Shown here piece after piece: positions 8,365 to 15,261 of a DNA stretch of 64,000 nt (its first letter is position 1; each line of letters begins with the position of its first letter). Location of the stretch: NCBI RefSeq assembly GCF_042666655.1, contig NZ_JBHTDE010000005.1, forward strand, positions 186,001 through 250,000, read 5' to 3'. Below the pieces are notes generated by a model that worked only from the letters and a program-made list of their open reading frames with translations, had not been told where the DNA came from and did not search any database. The translations under genes and the position numbers were made by a program. Origin of the DNA: Paracraurococcus sp042666655. GTDB lineage: Bacteria; Pseudomonadota; Alphaproteobacteria; Acetobacterales; Acetobacteraceae.

Positions 8365-9168
8365 ATGAATCGTCTCGATGGCAAGGTCGCGCTCATCTCC
8401 GGCGCCGCGCGCGGCATCGGCGCGGAGACCGCGGCGCTGATGGCGGAGGCCGGCGCGAAGCTGGTGGTCGCCGACGTGCTGGACGACGCCGGCCGGCAGA
8501 CGGTGGAGGCGATCCGCGCCGCCGGCGGCCAGGCCGACTACATCCATCTCGACGTGACGCGGGAAGCCGACTGGACCGCCGCGATCGAGCTGGCCACCAG
8601 CCGCTTCGGCAAGCTCGACGTCCTGGTCAACAACGCCGGCGTCTTCATCGGGAAGTCGATTGAGGAGATCAGCCTCGACGATTGGAACAAGCTGGTCGCG
8701 GTGAACATGACCGGCGTCTTCCTCGGCACCAAGCTGGCCGCCCCGGCGCTGCGCGCGGCGGCGGCGTCCAGCGAGCATGGCAGCGCCATCGTCAACCTGG
8801 CGTCGATCGCCGGGCTGGTGGGTTCGCAGCTCGACCCGCTCTATTCGATGACCAAGGGCGGCGTGACGCTCTTCACCAAATCCGCCGCGCTGGAATTCGG
8901 CCGCAAGGGCTACCGCATCCGGGTGAACTCGATCCATCCCGGCGTCATCCAGACCGAGATGGGGGAGCAGACCTTCATGGCCCGCGCCCGGCGGACCGGC
9001 AGCAACGACCCAGGCCCGGTGCGGCAGCAGGTCTCGGACACCATCCCCTGGGGCCGGCTCGGCGTGCCGCTCGACATCGCCAAGGGGATCGTCTTCCTCG
9101 CCTCGGACGACGCCGCCTACATGAACGGCGCCGGCCTGGTGGTCGATGGCGGCTTCACCGCCGCCTGA
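8365..9168 (+). CDS. SDR family NAD(P)-dependent oxidoreductase
   Basis: Classical short-chain dehydrogenase/reductase of 267 aa, cytoplasmic, oxidising or reducing an alcohol/ketone pair. The cofactor motif is ALISGAARGIGAETAAL (TGxxxGxG variant, residues 9-25), then LVNNAGVFIGKSIEE (NNAG, near residue 90). The catalytic Ser lies in NLASIAGLVGS and the YxxxK pair in DPLYSMTKGG (near residues 161-165). The C-terminus VVDGGFTAA is typical. Asp at the end of the second strand (VVADVLDD) points to NAD(H) preference. GAGGAAACG precedes the ATG. It is convergent with the CoA-transferase gene, with 9 bases between stops. The substrate is unknown. Confidence 0.92.
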   Translation: MNRLDGKVALISGAARGIGAETAALMAEAGAKLVVADVLDDAGRQTVEAIRAAGGQADYIHLDVTREADWTAAIELATSRFGKLDVLVNNAGVFIGKSIEEISLDDWNKLVAVNMTGVFLGTKLAAPALRAAAASSEHGSAIVNLASIAGLVGSQLDPLYSMTKGGVTLFTKSAALEFGRKGYRIRVNSIHPGVIQTEMGEQTFMARARRTGSNDPGPVRQQVSDTIPWGRLGVPLDIAKGIVFLASDDAAYMNGAGLVVDGGFTAA

Positions 9169-9177
9169 CCGGCGCCG

Positions 9178-10380
9178 TCACACCGCGCCGCCGGCGCGCA
9201 GCGCGGCGATGTCGCCGAGCGCCAGGCCGAGCCATTCGCCGAGCACCGCATCGGTATCGGCGCCGCGGGCCCGGCCGGCGTGGCGGAGCGTCGCCGGCGT
9301 CGCGGTCAGGGTCGGCACCGGTGCCGGCAGCACCAGCTCGCCCACGCGTTCGTCGATGATGCGCAGCAGGTTGCCGCGGGCGGCGATCTGCGGATCGGCG
9401 AAGATGTCGGCGATGCTGTTGATCGGGCCCCAGGGCACCTCGGCCGCGTCGCAGGCGGCGCCGAGCTGTTCCATCGTCATCGTCGCCGCCCAGTCGGCGA
9501 CGATGCCGTTGACCTCCGACCGCGCGGCGATGCGCTGCGCCGTGGTGGCATAGCGGTCGGCCGCGGTCAGTTCGGGCCGGCCCATCGCCTCCGCCAATCG
9601 CGCGAAGATCTTGTCGCTGGTACAGGCGATGGCGACCCAGCGGCCCTCGCTGGTCTGCCAGTGGCCATGCGGCACCACGGTCGGCACGTCGGCGCCCATG
9701 CGCTCGCGGATGGTGCCATGGCGGGCATAGGCCGGCGCGGTCTCGTCCAGCAGCCGGAAGATCGATTCATACAAGCCGATATCGACATCCTGGCCCTGGC
9801 CGGTGCGGTCTGCGACCCGCAGCGCCAGCAGCACCCCGAGCGCGCCCCAGATGCCCGAGAGATAGTCGGCCAGCGAGGTCGAGCCCGGCACCACCGGACG
9901 GCCATCCGGCTCGCCGGCCAGGTAGCTCAGCCCGCCGAACCCATGCGCCACGCGGGCGAAGCCGGGCAGGCCGCGCTTCGGCCCGGTCTGGCCATAGGCG
10001 CTGACCCGCAGCACCACCAGGCGCGGGTTGATCTCCCGCAGGCCGTCGGGCGAGAGGCCCCATTTCTCCAGCGTGCCGGGGCGGAAATTCTCCAGCAGCA
10101 CGTCGGATTGCGCGATCAGCTTGCGGAACACCGCGGCGCCGTCCGGGTGGCGCAGGTCCAGCGTCATGCACTGCTTGTTGCGTGCCTCGCTCAGCCAGGC
10201 GAGCGTGTCGCCGCATTCCGTCGGGGTGCCGAAGGCGCGCATCGGGTCGCCGAGTTTCGGGTGCTCGATCTTCAGCACCGTGGCGCCGAAATCGGCCATG
10301 ATCGTGCCGGCGAAGGGGGCGGCGAGGAAGGTGGCGACGTCGAGCACCTTGACGCCGGCCATGGGCTGCGGCGCGGTCAT
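9178..10380 (-). CDS. CaiB/BaiF family CoA-transferase (family III)
   Basis: Formyl-CoA-transferase-like enzyme of 400 aa that moves CoA between carboxylic acids through an Asp-CoA intermediate. Family blocks: GVKVLDVATFLAAPFAGTIMADFGATVLKIE at the N-terminus (read here as two shorter motifs, GVKVLDVATFLAAPFAG and IMADFGATVLKIE), DLRHPDGAAVFRKLI, ENFRPGTLEKWG, FARVAHGFGGLSYLAG, and a catalytic Asp candidate in STSLADYLSGIWGALG. The start codon overlaps the stop of the upstream lyase gene (ATGA), so the two form a coupled pair. With a CitE-type lyase this resembles pathways that activate a dicarboxylic acid to its CoA ester and then cleave it, such as itaconate, mesaconate or citramalate routes; which acid is not determined. 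Confidence 0.92.
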   Translation of the reverse strand: MTAPQPMAGVKVLDVATFLAAPFAGTIMADFGATVLKIEHPKLGDPMRAFGTPTECGDTLAWLSEARNKQCMTLDLRHPDGAAVFRKLIAQSDVLLENFRPGTLEKWGLSPDGLREINPRLVVLRVSAYGQTGPKRGLPGFARVAHGFGGLSYLAGEPDGRPVVPGSTSLADYLSGIWGALGVLLALRVADRTGQGQDVDIGLYESIFRLLDETAPAYARHGTIRERMGADVPTVVPHGHWQTSEGRWVAIACTSDKIFARLAEAMGRPELTAADRYATTAQRIAARSEVNGIVADWAATMTMEQLGAACDAAEVPWGPINSIADIFADPQIAARGNLLRIIDERVGELVLPAPVPTLTATPATLRHAGRARGADTDAVLGEWLGLALGDIAALRAGGAV

Positions 10381-11315
10381 GCCGGCGACCCCGCCTGCCG
10401 CAGGATCTCGCGCGCCATCCGCGCATGCACCGCATCGACCATGATCCCAGCCTCCCCCACCGCGCCGGACGATCCCTCCAGCAGAGCCAATACCCGCCGC
10501 GCCCAGGCGACCCGCGCCGCATCCGGGCCGAAGACCGCATTGATGGGCGCCACCTGATCCGGGTGGATCGCCCATTTGCCCGCGTAGCCCAGCGCCCGCG
10601 ACCGCTGCGCCGAGGCCCGCAGCCCGGCTTCGTCGCGGTAGTCGGCATAGACCGCGTCGATCGGCCGCACCCCCGCGGCGCGGCAGGCATTGGCGATGCG
10701 GGCCAGGGCATAGTGCCATTGGTCGTTCAGGTGCGGCGCCGGCTCGGCCGGCATGGCGTAGTCGGGGTTCGGCGCGCCCACCGTGCTGTCGGGCGTCCGC
10801 ATCTCCGCCATGTAGTCGCCGAGGCCGAAGATCACGCTTTCCAGCCGCGGATGCGCTGCGGCGATCGCCTCGACCTGGCCGACCCCCTTCGGCGTCTCGA
10901 CCAGGGCGGCGATGCCGATCCGTCGGCCGCCGCCGCGGGCAGCCTCGATGCCGTCGAGCAGGGCTGCGACGAAGCGGATGTCGAAGGGCTCGGCGGATTT
11001 CGGCAGCACGATCCGGTCGAGCCGCGGGCAGGCGGTGGCGACCTCCACGATGTCGCGGTGGCACCAGGGCGTGCCGATGCCGTTGACGCGGACCGACATG
11101 ATCCTGTCGCCCCAGTCGATGGTGCCCAATGCGCCGATGGCGGCCTGCCGCGCCGCGTCCTTGCGGTCCTCCGTCACCCCGTCTTCCAGGTCGAGCACCA
11201 CGGCATCCGCCGCGCCGGCGGCGGCCTTGGCGAAGAACCGTTCCGCACTGGCGGGGACCGACAATTCGCTGCGCTGCGGCCGACCGCCCCTGGCGCCGGC
11301 ATCCGTCGCCGTCAT
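10377..11315 (-). CDS. HpcH/HpaI aldolase / citrate-lyase-beta (CitE-like) CoA-ester lyase
   Basis: TIM-barrel lyase of 312 aa related to CitE, malyl-CoA and citramalyl-CoA lyases. Motifs: RSELSVPASAERFFAKAA at the N-terminus, VVLDLEDGVTEDRKDAAR (metal-binding Asp/Glu), ISVRVNGIGTPW-like MSVRVNGIGTPWCHRD, IVLPKSAEP, ALVETPKGV and FGLGDYMAEM (second metal ligand set), and GKWAIHPDQVAPIN at the C-terminal side. The start MTATDAGARGG at 11315 was chosen because sequence further upstream is Arg-rich and lacks family similarity; the ribosome-binding site is weak. It overlaps the CoA-transferase gene by 4 bases. Likely substrates are a malyl-, citramalyl- or methylmalyl-type CoA ester, which is inferred from the pairing. 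Confidence 0.9.
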   Translation of the reverse strand: MTATDAGARGGRPQRSELSVPASAERFFAKAAAGAADAVVLDLEDGVTEDRKDAARQAAIGALGTIDWGDRIMSVRVNGIGTPWCHRDIVEVATACPRLDRIVLPKSAEPFDIRFVAALLDGIEAARGGGRRIGIAALVETPKGVGQVEAIAAAHPRLESVIFGLGDYMAEMRTPDSTVGAPNPDYAMPAEPAPHLNDQWHYALARIANACRAAGVRPIDAVYADYRDEAGLRASAQRSRALGYAGKWAIHPDQVAPINAVFGPDAARVAWARRVLALLEGSSGAVGEAGIMVDAVHARMAREILRQAGSPA

Positions 11316-11573
11316 GGTCCGGCCGCCGCGATGGGCCGGCGAGGGGCCGGGTCGCCGCTGCCGCGGCGCGGCGACCGGCCATCGCAACCTGCGGATGCGC
11401 CGCGTCCCGTGGCTTTCAGGGTTTGCGCCATGACGTCTCCATCCCGTGCCGTCGCAGCCGCGGCGCTGGGTGATCAAAGCCTGCCCAGCGGGGATTAGGC
11501 AAACGCCTTCGGCCCTGTATCGCCGCGGCCGCCGGCTGGTCTAGGCTGCAGCCGACCCCAGGGAGATGCGACC

Positions 11574-12035
11574 ATGACCGAAGCGAGGCTTGCCCCGAAC
11601 CTGCCGGAATGGATGGTGGAACACGCCAACCGCTACCTCTCGAGCGGCGGCACCGACGGCCACATGTACACCGTGACCCCGCCGGGCCGGCAGGAGATGA
11701 CGGTGCCGTCCCTGCTGCTGACCACCACCGGCCGGAAGTCCGGCGACCGCTACATCTTCCCGCTGTTCTACGGCGATGTCGGCAAGGGCTGGGTCATCGT
11801 CGCCTCGAAGGGCGGCGCGCCGGAGCATCCCGGCTGGTACCGCAACATCCTCGCCAACCCCGAGGTCGAGGTGCAGGTCGGCACGCTGAAGACCAAGGCA
11901 AAGGCGCGCACCGCGACCGGCGAGGAGCGCGCCCGGCTCTGGCAGCAGGCGCTGGAATTCTGGCCGCCCTATGCCGACTACGCGCTGAAGACCGACCGCG
12001 AGATCCCGGTGGTCGTGCTGGATCCGATCGGCTAG
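11574..12035 (+). CDS. Nitroreductase/quinone-reductase family protein (Ddn-like split-barrel fold)
   Basis: Small 153-aa protein of the deazaflavin-dependent nitroreductase (Ddn, PF04075) type, a split beta-barrel that in actinobacteria binds F420H2 and reduces quinones or nitro compounds. Diagnostic features are LLLTTTGRKSGDRYIFPLFYG (core TTGRKSG...PLFY), VASKGGAPEHPGWYRNILANPEVEVQVG (core GGAPxxPxWYxNxxxNP) and a short C-terminus TDREIPVVVL. The sequence CAGGGAGATGCGACC precedes the ATG. It lies 87 bases before a gene for an F420-type LLM oxidoreductase, which makes F420 use in this organism worth testing. FMN use is possible in some relatives. Confidence 0.87.
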   Translation: MTEARLAPNLPEWMVEHANRYLSSGGTDGHMYTVTPPGRQEMTVPSLLLTTTGRKSGDRYIFPLFYGDVGKGWVIVASKGGAPEHPGWYRNILANPEVEVQVGTLKTKAKARTATGEERARLWQQALEFWPPYADYALKTDREIPVVVLDPIG

Positions 12036-12122
12036 GCCCGGCCGGGGCGCCGCGCGGCAGGGACGAACAATCGCCCCATCGCCGCGTTGGGGGACCAGCC
12101 CCCCCAAACGGAGCCCCCGGCG

Positions 12123-13082
12123 ATGATCAAGCTCGGCTATAAACTGATGTCCGAAGAGCACGGGCCGAAAGACCTGGTGCGCAACCTGGTCCTGGCCGAA
12201 CAGGCCGGATTCGACCTCGCCGCCATCTCCGACCATTTCTCCCCTTGGGTGGAGGAACAGGGCCATGCGCCGTTGGCCTGGTCGGTGCTCGGCGCGCTGG
12301 CGCAGGCGACCTCCCGCATCGGGCTGATGACGGCGGTGACCTGCCCGATCATGCGCTATCACCCGGCGATCATCGCCCAGGGCGCGGCGACCATCGCGCT
12401 GCTCAGCGACGACCGCTTCACCCTCGGCCTCGGCGCCGGGGAGCGGCTGAACGAGCACGTCGCCGGCCAGGGCTGGCCTGGGGCCGGCGAGCGGCATGAG
12501 CGGCTGTCGGAGGCGATCGACATCATCCAGGGCCTGCTTACGGGTGAGCTCACCAACTACCGCGGCCAGCATTTCCAGCTCGATCAGGCGCGGCTCTATG
12601 ACCGGCCAGACCGGAAGCCGCCGGTGGTGATGGCGGCCGGCGGGCCGCAGGCGGCACGGCTGGCGGCGCGCAAGACCGACGGGCTGGTGGTGACCGAGCC
12701 GAAGCCCGAACTGGTGGAGGCTTTCCGGTCCGCCGGCGGCAGCGGCCCGCGCTATGCCGAGGTGTCGATGTGCTGGGCGCCGTCCGAGGAGGAGGCGCGC
12801 AAGACGGCGCACCACTATTTCCGCTGGGCGGTCACCGGCTGGCCGGTGCAGGCGGAGCTGCCCAATACCCTCGGCTTCGCCGCGGCGACCAAGCATGTGA
12901 CGCCGGAGATCGTCGCGCAGCAGGTGACCTGCGGCCCTTCGGCCGAGGTGCATCTGGAGGCGATCGGCAAATTCATCGAGGCCGGCTACGACCACATCAT
13001 CCTGACCCAGGTCGGGCCGCGCCAGGGGGAGTTCATCGCGTTCTTCGAACGCAGCCTGGCGCCGGCGCTGCGGCGGCGCTGA
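12123..13082 (+). CDS. LLM oxidoreductase of the F420-dependent G6PDH-like family (TIGR03557-like)
   Basis: 319-aa TIM-barrel oxidoreductase resembling the F420-dependent glucose-6-phosphate dehydrogenase group. N-terminal IKLGYKLMSEEHGPKDLV and AEQAGFDLAAISDHFSPWVEEQ, then TCPIMRYHPAIIAQGAAT, FTLGLGAGERLNEHVAG and ITTPRPD-like region around KPPVVMAAGGPQAARLAA are the usual family blocks. The start ATG at 12123 follows GGAG by 10 bases; an upstream in-frame extension is Pro-rich and was rejected. It forms a same-strand pair with the Ddn-like gene. Copy 2 of the three-hairpin repeat starts 25 bases after the stop. The G6P substrate is not assumed; only the fold family is supported. Confidence 0.9.
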   Translation: MIKLGYKLMSEEHGPKDLVRNLVLAEQAGFDLAAISDHFSPWVEEQGHAPLAWSVLGALAQATSRIGLMTAVTCPIMRYHPAIIAQGAATIALLSDDRFTLGLGAGERLNEHVAGQGWPGAGERHERLSEAIDIIQGLLTGELTNYRGQHFQLDQARLYDRPDRKPPVVMAAGGPQAARLAARKTDGLVVTEPKPELVEAFRSAGGSGPRYAEVSMCWAPSEEEARKTAHHYFRWAVTGWPVQAELPNTLGFAAATKHVTPEIVAQQVTCGPSAEVHLEAIGKFIEAGYDHIILTQVGPRQGEFIAFFERSLAPALRRR

Positions 13083-13107
13083 AGGCGCTTTCAGCGCGGG
13101 GCCGAGG

Positions 13108-13244
13108 CAAGGCCAGGGCGGAAGTATCCTCCCTGGACCCTCCTCCGTTTCTCTCAGTCGGCACTCGCGTCGCGGCAGGTGCCGACCCACAGAGAGGAAG
13201 GGAGGGGTTTGGGGAAGGGAATACCTTTCCCTCCCCGATCTTGC
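13108..13244 (+). repeat. Three-hairpin intergenic repeat, copy 2
   Basis: About 137 bases beginning CAAGGCCAGGG, 25 bases after the LLM stop. Left hairpin AGGGCGGAAGTATCCTCCCT, a central perfect 8-base inverted repeat GTCGGCAC/GTGCCGAC (around 13158-13191), and a right hairpin with arms GGGGAAGGG and CCCTCCCC. Relative to copy 3 the central stem shows paired changes (C-G here, T-A there). It lies between convergent genes and is oriented with the upstream one. Confidence 0.85.
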
Positions 13245-13248
13245 CGAC

Positions 13249-13821
13249 CTAGTCCACCGATCGCTCCGCTTCCAGGCAGGCCGCGACATAGGGCGCGAAA
13301 TGCGCGAAGCCGGGGGTCTCCAGCCCCCTAACCTTGGCGGCCTCGTCCCAGCGGCGCAGCCGCACCGCGGCGGCTGATCCCGGCAAGGCCTCGAAGGCGG
13401 TGACCTCCGCGGCCGACATCGGGCCGCCCTGCAAGGACAGGCTGAGCACCGAATCCGGGGAGAGCCTGGCGAAGTAATCCGGCTCCACCGCGCAGAGGTA
13501 GCGCTTGGCCGCGACATGAAGGCGGACCGGCTCGGTCACCGCGGGGCCGAACCAGCGGACCAGCCAGGCCTGGCCGAGTTCCTCGTGCCGGTCGTCGATC
13601 CCGGCGGCGGCCGGGGCCTGTCCCAGGTCGTGCACCATGTGGCCGATGTCGTGCAACAGCGCCGCGGTCACCAGCGCCGGCCCGGCGTCCTCCTGCTCCG
13701 CCAGCCAGGCGGCCTGCAACGCATGCTGCCGCTGGTTGATGGCGGCAAGGCCGTACCGCCCGTGGCCGCGACCTTCGATGATGCCGGCCAGTTCGGCGAG
13801 ACGCGGGTCGGGCTGGGTCAT
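13249..13821 (-). CDS. HD-domain oxygenase of the PhnZ/TmpB type
   Basis: 190-aa HD-domain protein resembling PhnZ, a mixed-valent di-iron oxygenase that cleaves the C-P bond of hydroxylated aminoethylphosphonate. All six metal ligands fit by position: His33 (RQHALQAA), His57-Asp58 (LLHDIGH), His79 (DDRHEELG), His102 (RLHVAAKRYL) and Asp159 (RRWDEAAK), against PhnZ H34, H58, D59, H80, H104 and D161. The family block RYLCAVEPDYFARLSPDSVLS is also present (core AAKRYLCAVEPDYFA). The Tyr of the PhnZ substrate loop is present as Tyr23, but the position of Glu27 is Ala26. The start MTQPDPRLA at 13821 was preferred to a TTG at 13839. No PhnY partner or phosphonate transporter is nearby, so the substrate may differ. 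Confidence 0.85.
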   Translation of the reverse strand: MTQPDPRLAELAGIIEGRGHGRYGLAAINQRQHALQAAWLAEQEDAGPALVTAALLHDIGHMVHDLGQAPAAAGIDDRHEELGQAWLVRWFGPAVTEPVRLHVAAKRYLCAVEPDYFARLSPDSVLSLSLQGGPMSAAEVTAFEALPGSAAAVRLRRWDEAAKVRGLETPGFAHFAPYVAACLEAERSVD

Positions 13822-13933
13822 GGCACCTGAACCATCCAAGGAGATGCGGTGCTTTGTCCGTAAAGCCGCCGACCGGCAAGCCCCGCATCGGCTTGGACGC
13901 GGCGCGCATCCGCTGAGACAGATTGGTGATCAT

Positions 13934-13948
13934 CCTACCCCCGGTAGG
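13934..13948. promoter_or_regulatory. Candidate operator-like palindrome upstream of the RND efflux genes
   Basis: A perfect inverted repeat CCTAC-CCCCG-GTAGG about 105 bases before the adaptor start, in the only non-coding stretch (13822-14052) preceding the efflux operon. No regulator gene is adjacent. A regulatory role is a guess based on position and symmetry. Confidence 0.25.
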
Positions 13949-14052
13949 GTTTCTGCCCACGCGTCGCATTCTCACCAACTCGTCAAAGCAGTCCGTGGTC
14001 CTGGCCGGGCCATGCTGTCCATGCCTGACCTGGTGCCGCAGGCGGAGATGCG

Positions 14053-15261
14053 ATGCGACTGTTTGGAGAATCTGCGGCGGCGGCACCGGGGCGACCCGCG
14101 CGGCATCGCATGCGCCTGGCGCTGGCGCTGGCCCTGGCGCTGGCCAACGCCGGCTGCGACAGCCACGAGGAGGAGGCCCCGCCGATGGCGCCGCCCTCCG
14201 TCACCGTGACCCGGGCGGTCCGCCAGCAGGTCACCGACTGGGACGAGTTCACCGGCCGCTTCGTCAGCACCGAACGGGTCGAGCTGCGCGCCCGGGTCAG
14301 CGGCTATCTCGACAGCATCTCCTTCGCCGACGGCCAGGTGGTGAAGCGCGGCGACATGCTGTTCCGCATCGACCCGCGCCCCTTCGTCGCCGCGGTGACC
14401 GAGGCCGAGGCGCGGCTGACCGGCGCCCGGTCGCAGGCCACGCTGGCGCAGCAGGAATACGATCGGGCGAAGAACCTGCTGCAGTACCGCGCCGCGTCCG
14501 AAGCCGCTCTCGAGCAGCGCGTGCAGGCGGTGGAAAACAGCAAGGCCCTGGTCATCCAGGCCGACGCCGCGCTGCAGCGGGCCCGGCTCGACCTGGAATT
14601 CACCACGATCCGTGCCCCCCTGGACGGCCGCATCGGCCGCCATCTGGTCAGCCCCGGCAACCTGGTGTCGGGCGGCGAGGCCAGCTCGGCGACCCTGCTC
14701 GCCACCATCGTCACCATGGACCCGATCGACTTCAGCTTCGACCTCGACCAGGCCTCGGCGCTGCGCTACGTGCGGCTGGCCCAGCGCGGCGACCGGCCCT
14801 CGTCCCGCGAGGTGCAGAATCCGGTGCAGCTCGCCTTGGCGGACGAGACCGGCTTCCCGCACCACGGCCGCATCGTCTTCGTCGACAACGAGGCCGATGC
14901 CGGCACCGGCACCATCCGGCTGCGCGCCCGCTTCGACAACCCGCACGACATCTTCGTGCCCGGCGGCTTCGCCCGCGTCCGGCTGATCGCCAGCGCGCCC
15001 TACCAGGCGCTGCTGGTCCCCGACGCGGCGGTGGCGACCGACCAGTCGCGTCGGGTGCTCTACGTGCTCGACGGCGCCGACACGCCGGAGGCGCGGCAGG
15101 TCCAGCTCGGTCCGCTGCAGGGCGGGCTGCGGGTCATCCGCGACGGCCTGCGTGGGGAGGAGGAGATCGTCGTCGGCGGCATGATGCGCGTCCGCGCCGG
15201 GCAGCCGGTCACCCCGCAGCGGATCCCGGGCGCGCGCGCCATCTCGGACGCCCGCCCCTGA
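14053..15261 (+). CDS. RND efflux transporter periplasmic adaptor subunit (MFP/HlyD-like)
   Basis: Periplasmic adaptor of a tripartite RND pump, 402 aa, linking the inner-membrane pump to an outer-membrane channel. The order is N-terminal export signal with ALALALALANAGCDS (Cys near residue 36; it resembles a lipobox but with Asn at -3), a beta-barrel/lipoyl block VELRARVSGYLDSISFADGQ and VVKRGDMLFRIDPRPF, an alpha-hairpin of about residues 110-175, the returning lipoyl half LEFTTIRAPLDGRIGRHLV, and a membrane-proximal domain ending near IPGARAISDARP. The start at 14053 has a GCGGAG site; an internal ATG at 14110 would place the signal peptide at the very N-terminus and remains possible. The stop overlaps the apparent CTG start of the pump gene. 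Confidence 0.93.
   Translation: MRLFGESAAAAPGRPARHRMRLALALALALANAGCDSHEEEAPPMAPPSVTVTRAVRQQVTDWDEFTGRFVSTERVELRARVSGYLDSISFADGQVVKRGDMLFRIDPRPFVAAVTEAEARLTGARSQATLAQQEYDRAKNLLQYRAASEAALEQRVQAVENSKALVIQADAALQRARLDLEFTTIRAPLDGRIGRHLVSPGNLVSGGEASSATLLATIVTMDPIDFSFDLDQASALRYVRLAQRGDRPSSREVQNPVQLALADETGFPHHGRIVFVDNEADAGTGTIRLRARFDNPHDIFVPGGFARVRLIASAPYQALLVPDAAVATDQSRRVLYVLDGADTPEARQVQLGPLQGGLRVIRDGLRGEEEIVVGGMMRVRAGQPVTPQRIPGARAISDARP

Noticed and set aside
13815..13839. TTG at 13839 as the PhnZ-like gene start
   Set aside because: The ATG at 13821 gives a conventional N-terminus, and the six metal ligands then fall at nearly the same residue numbers as in PhnZ.
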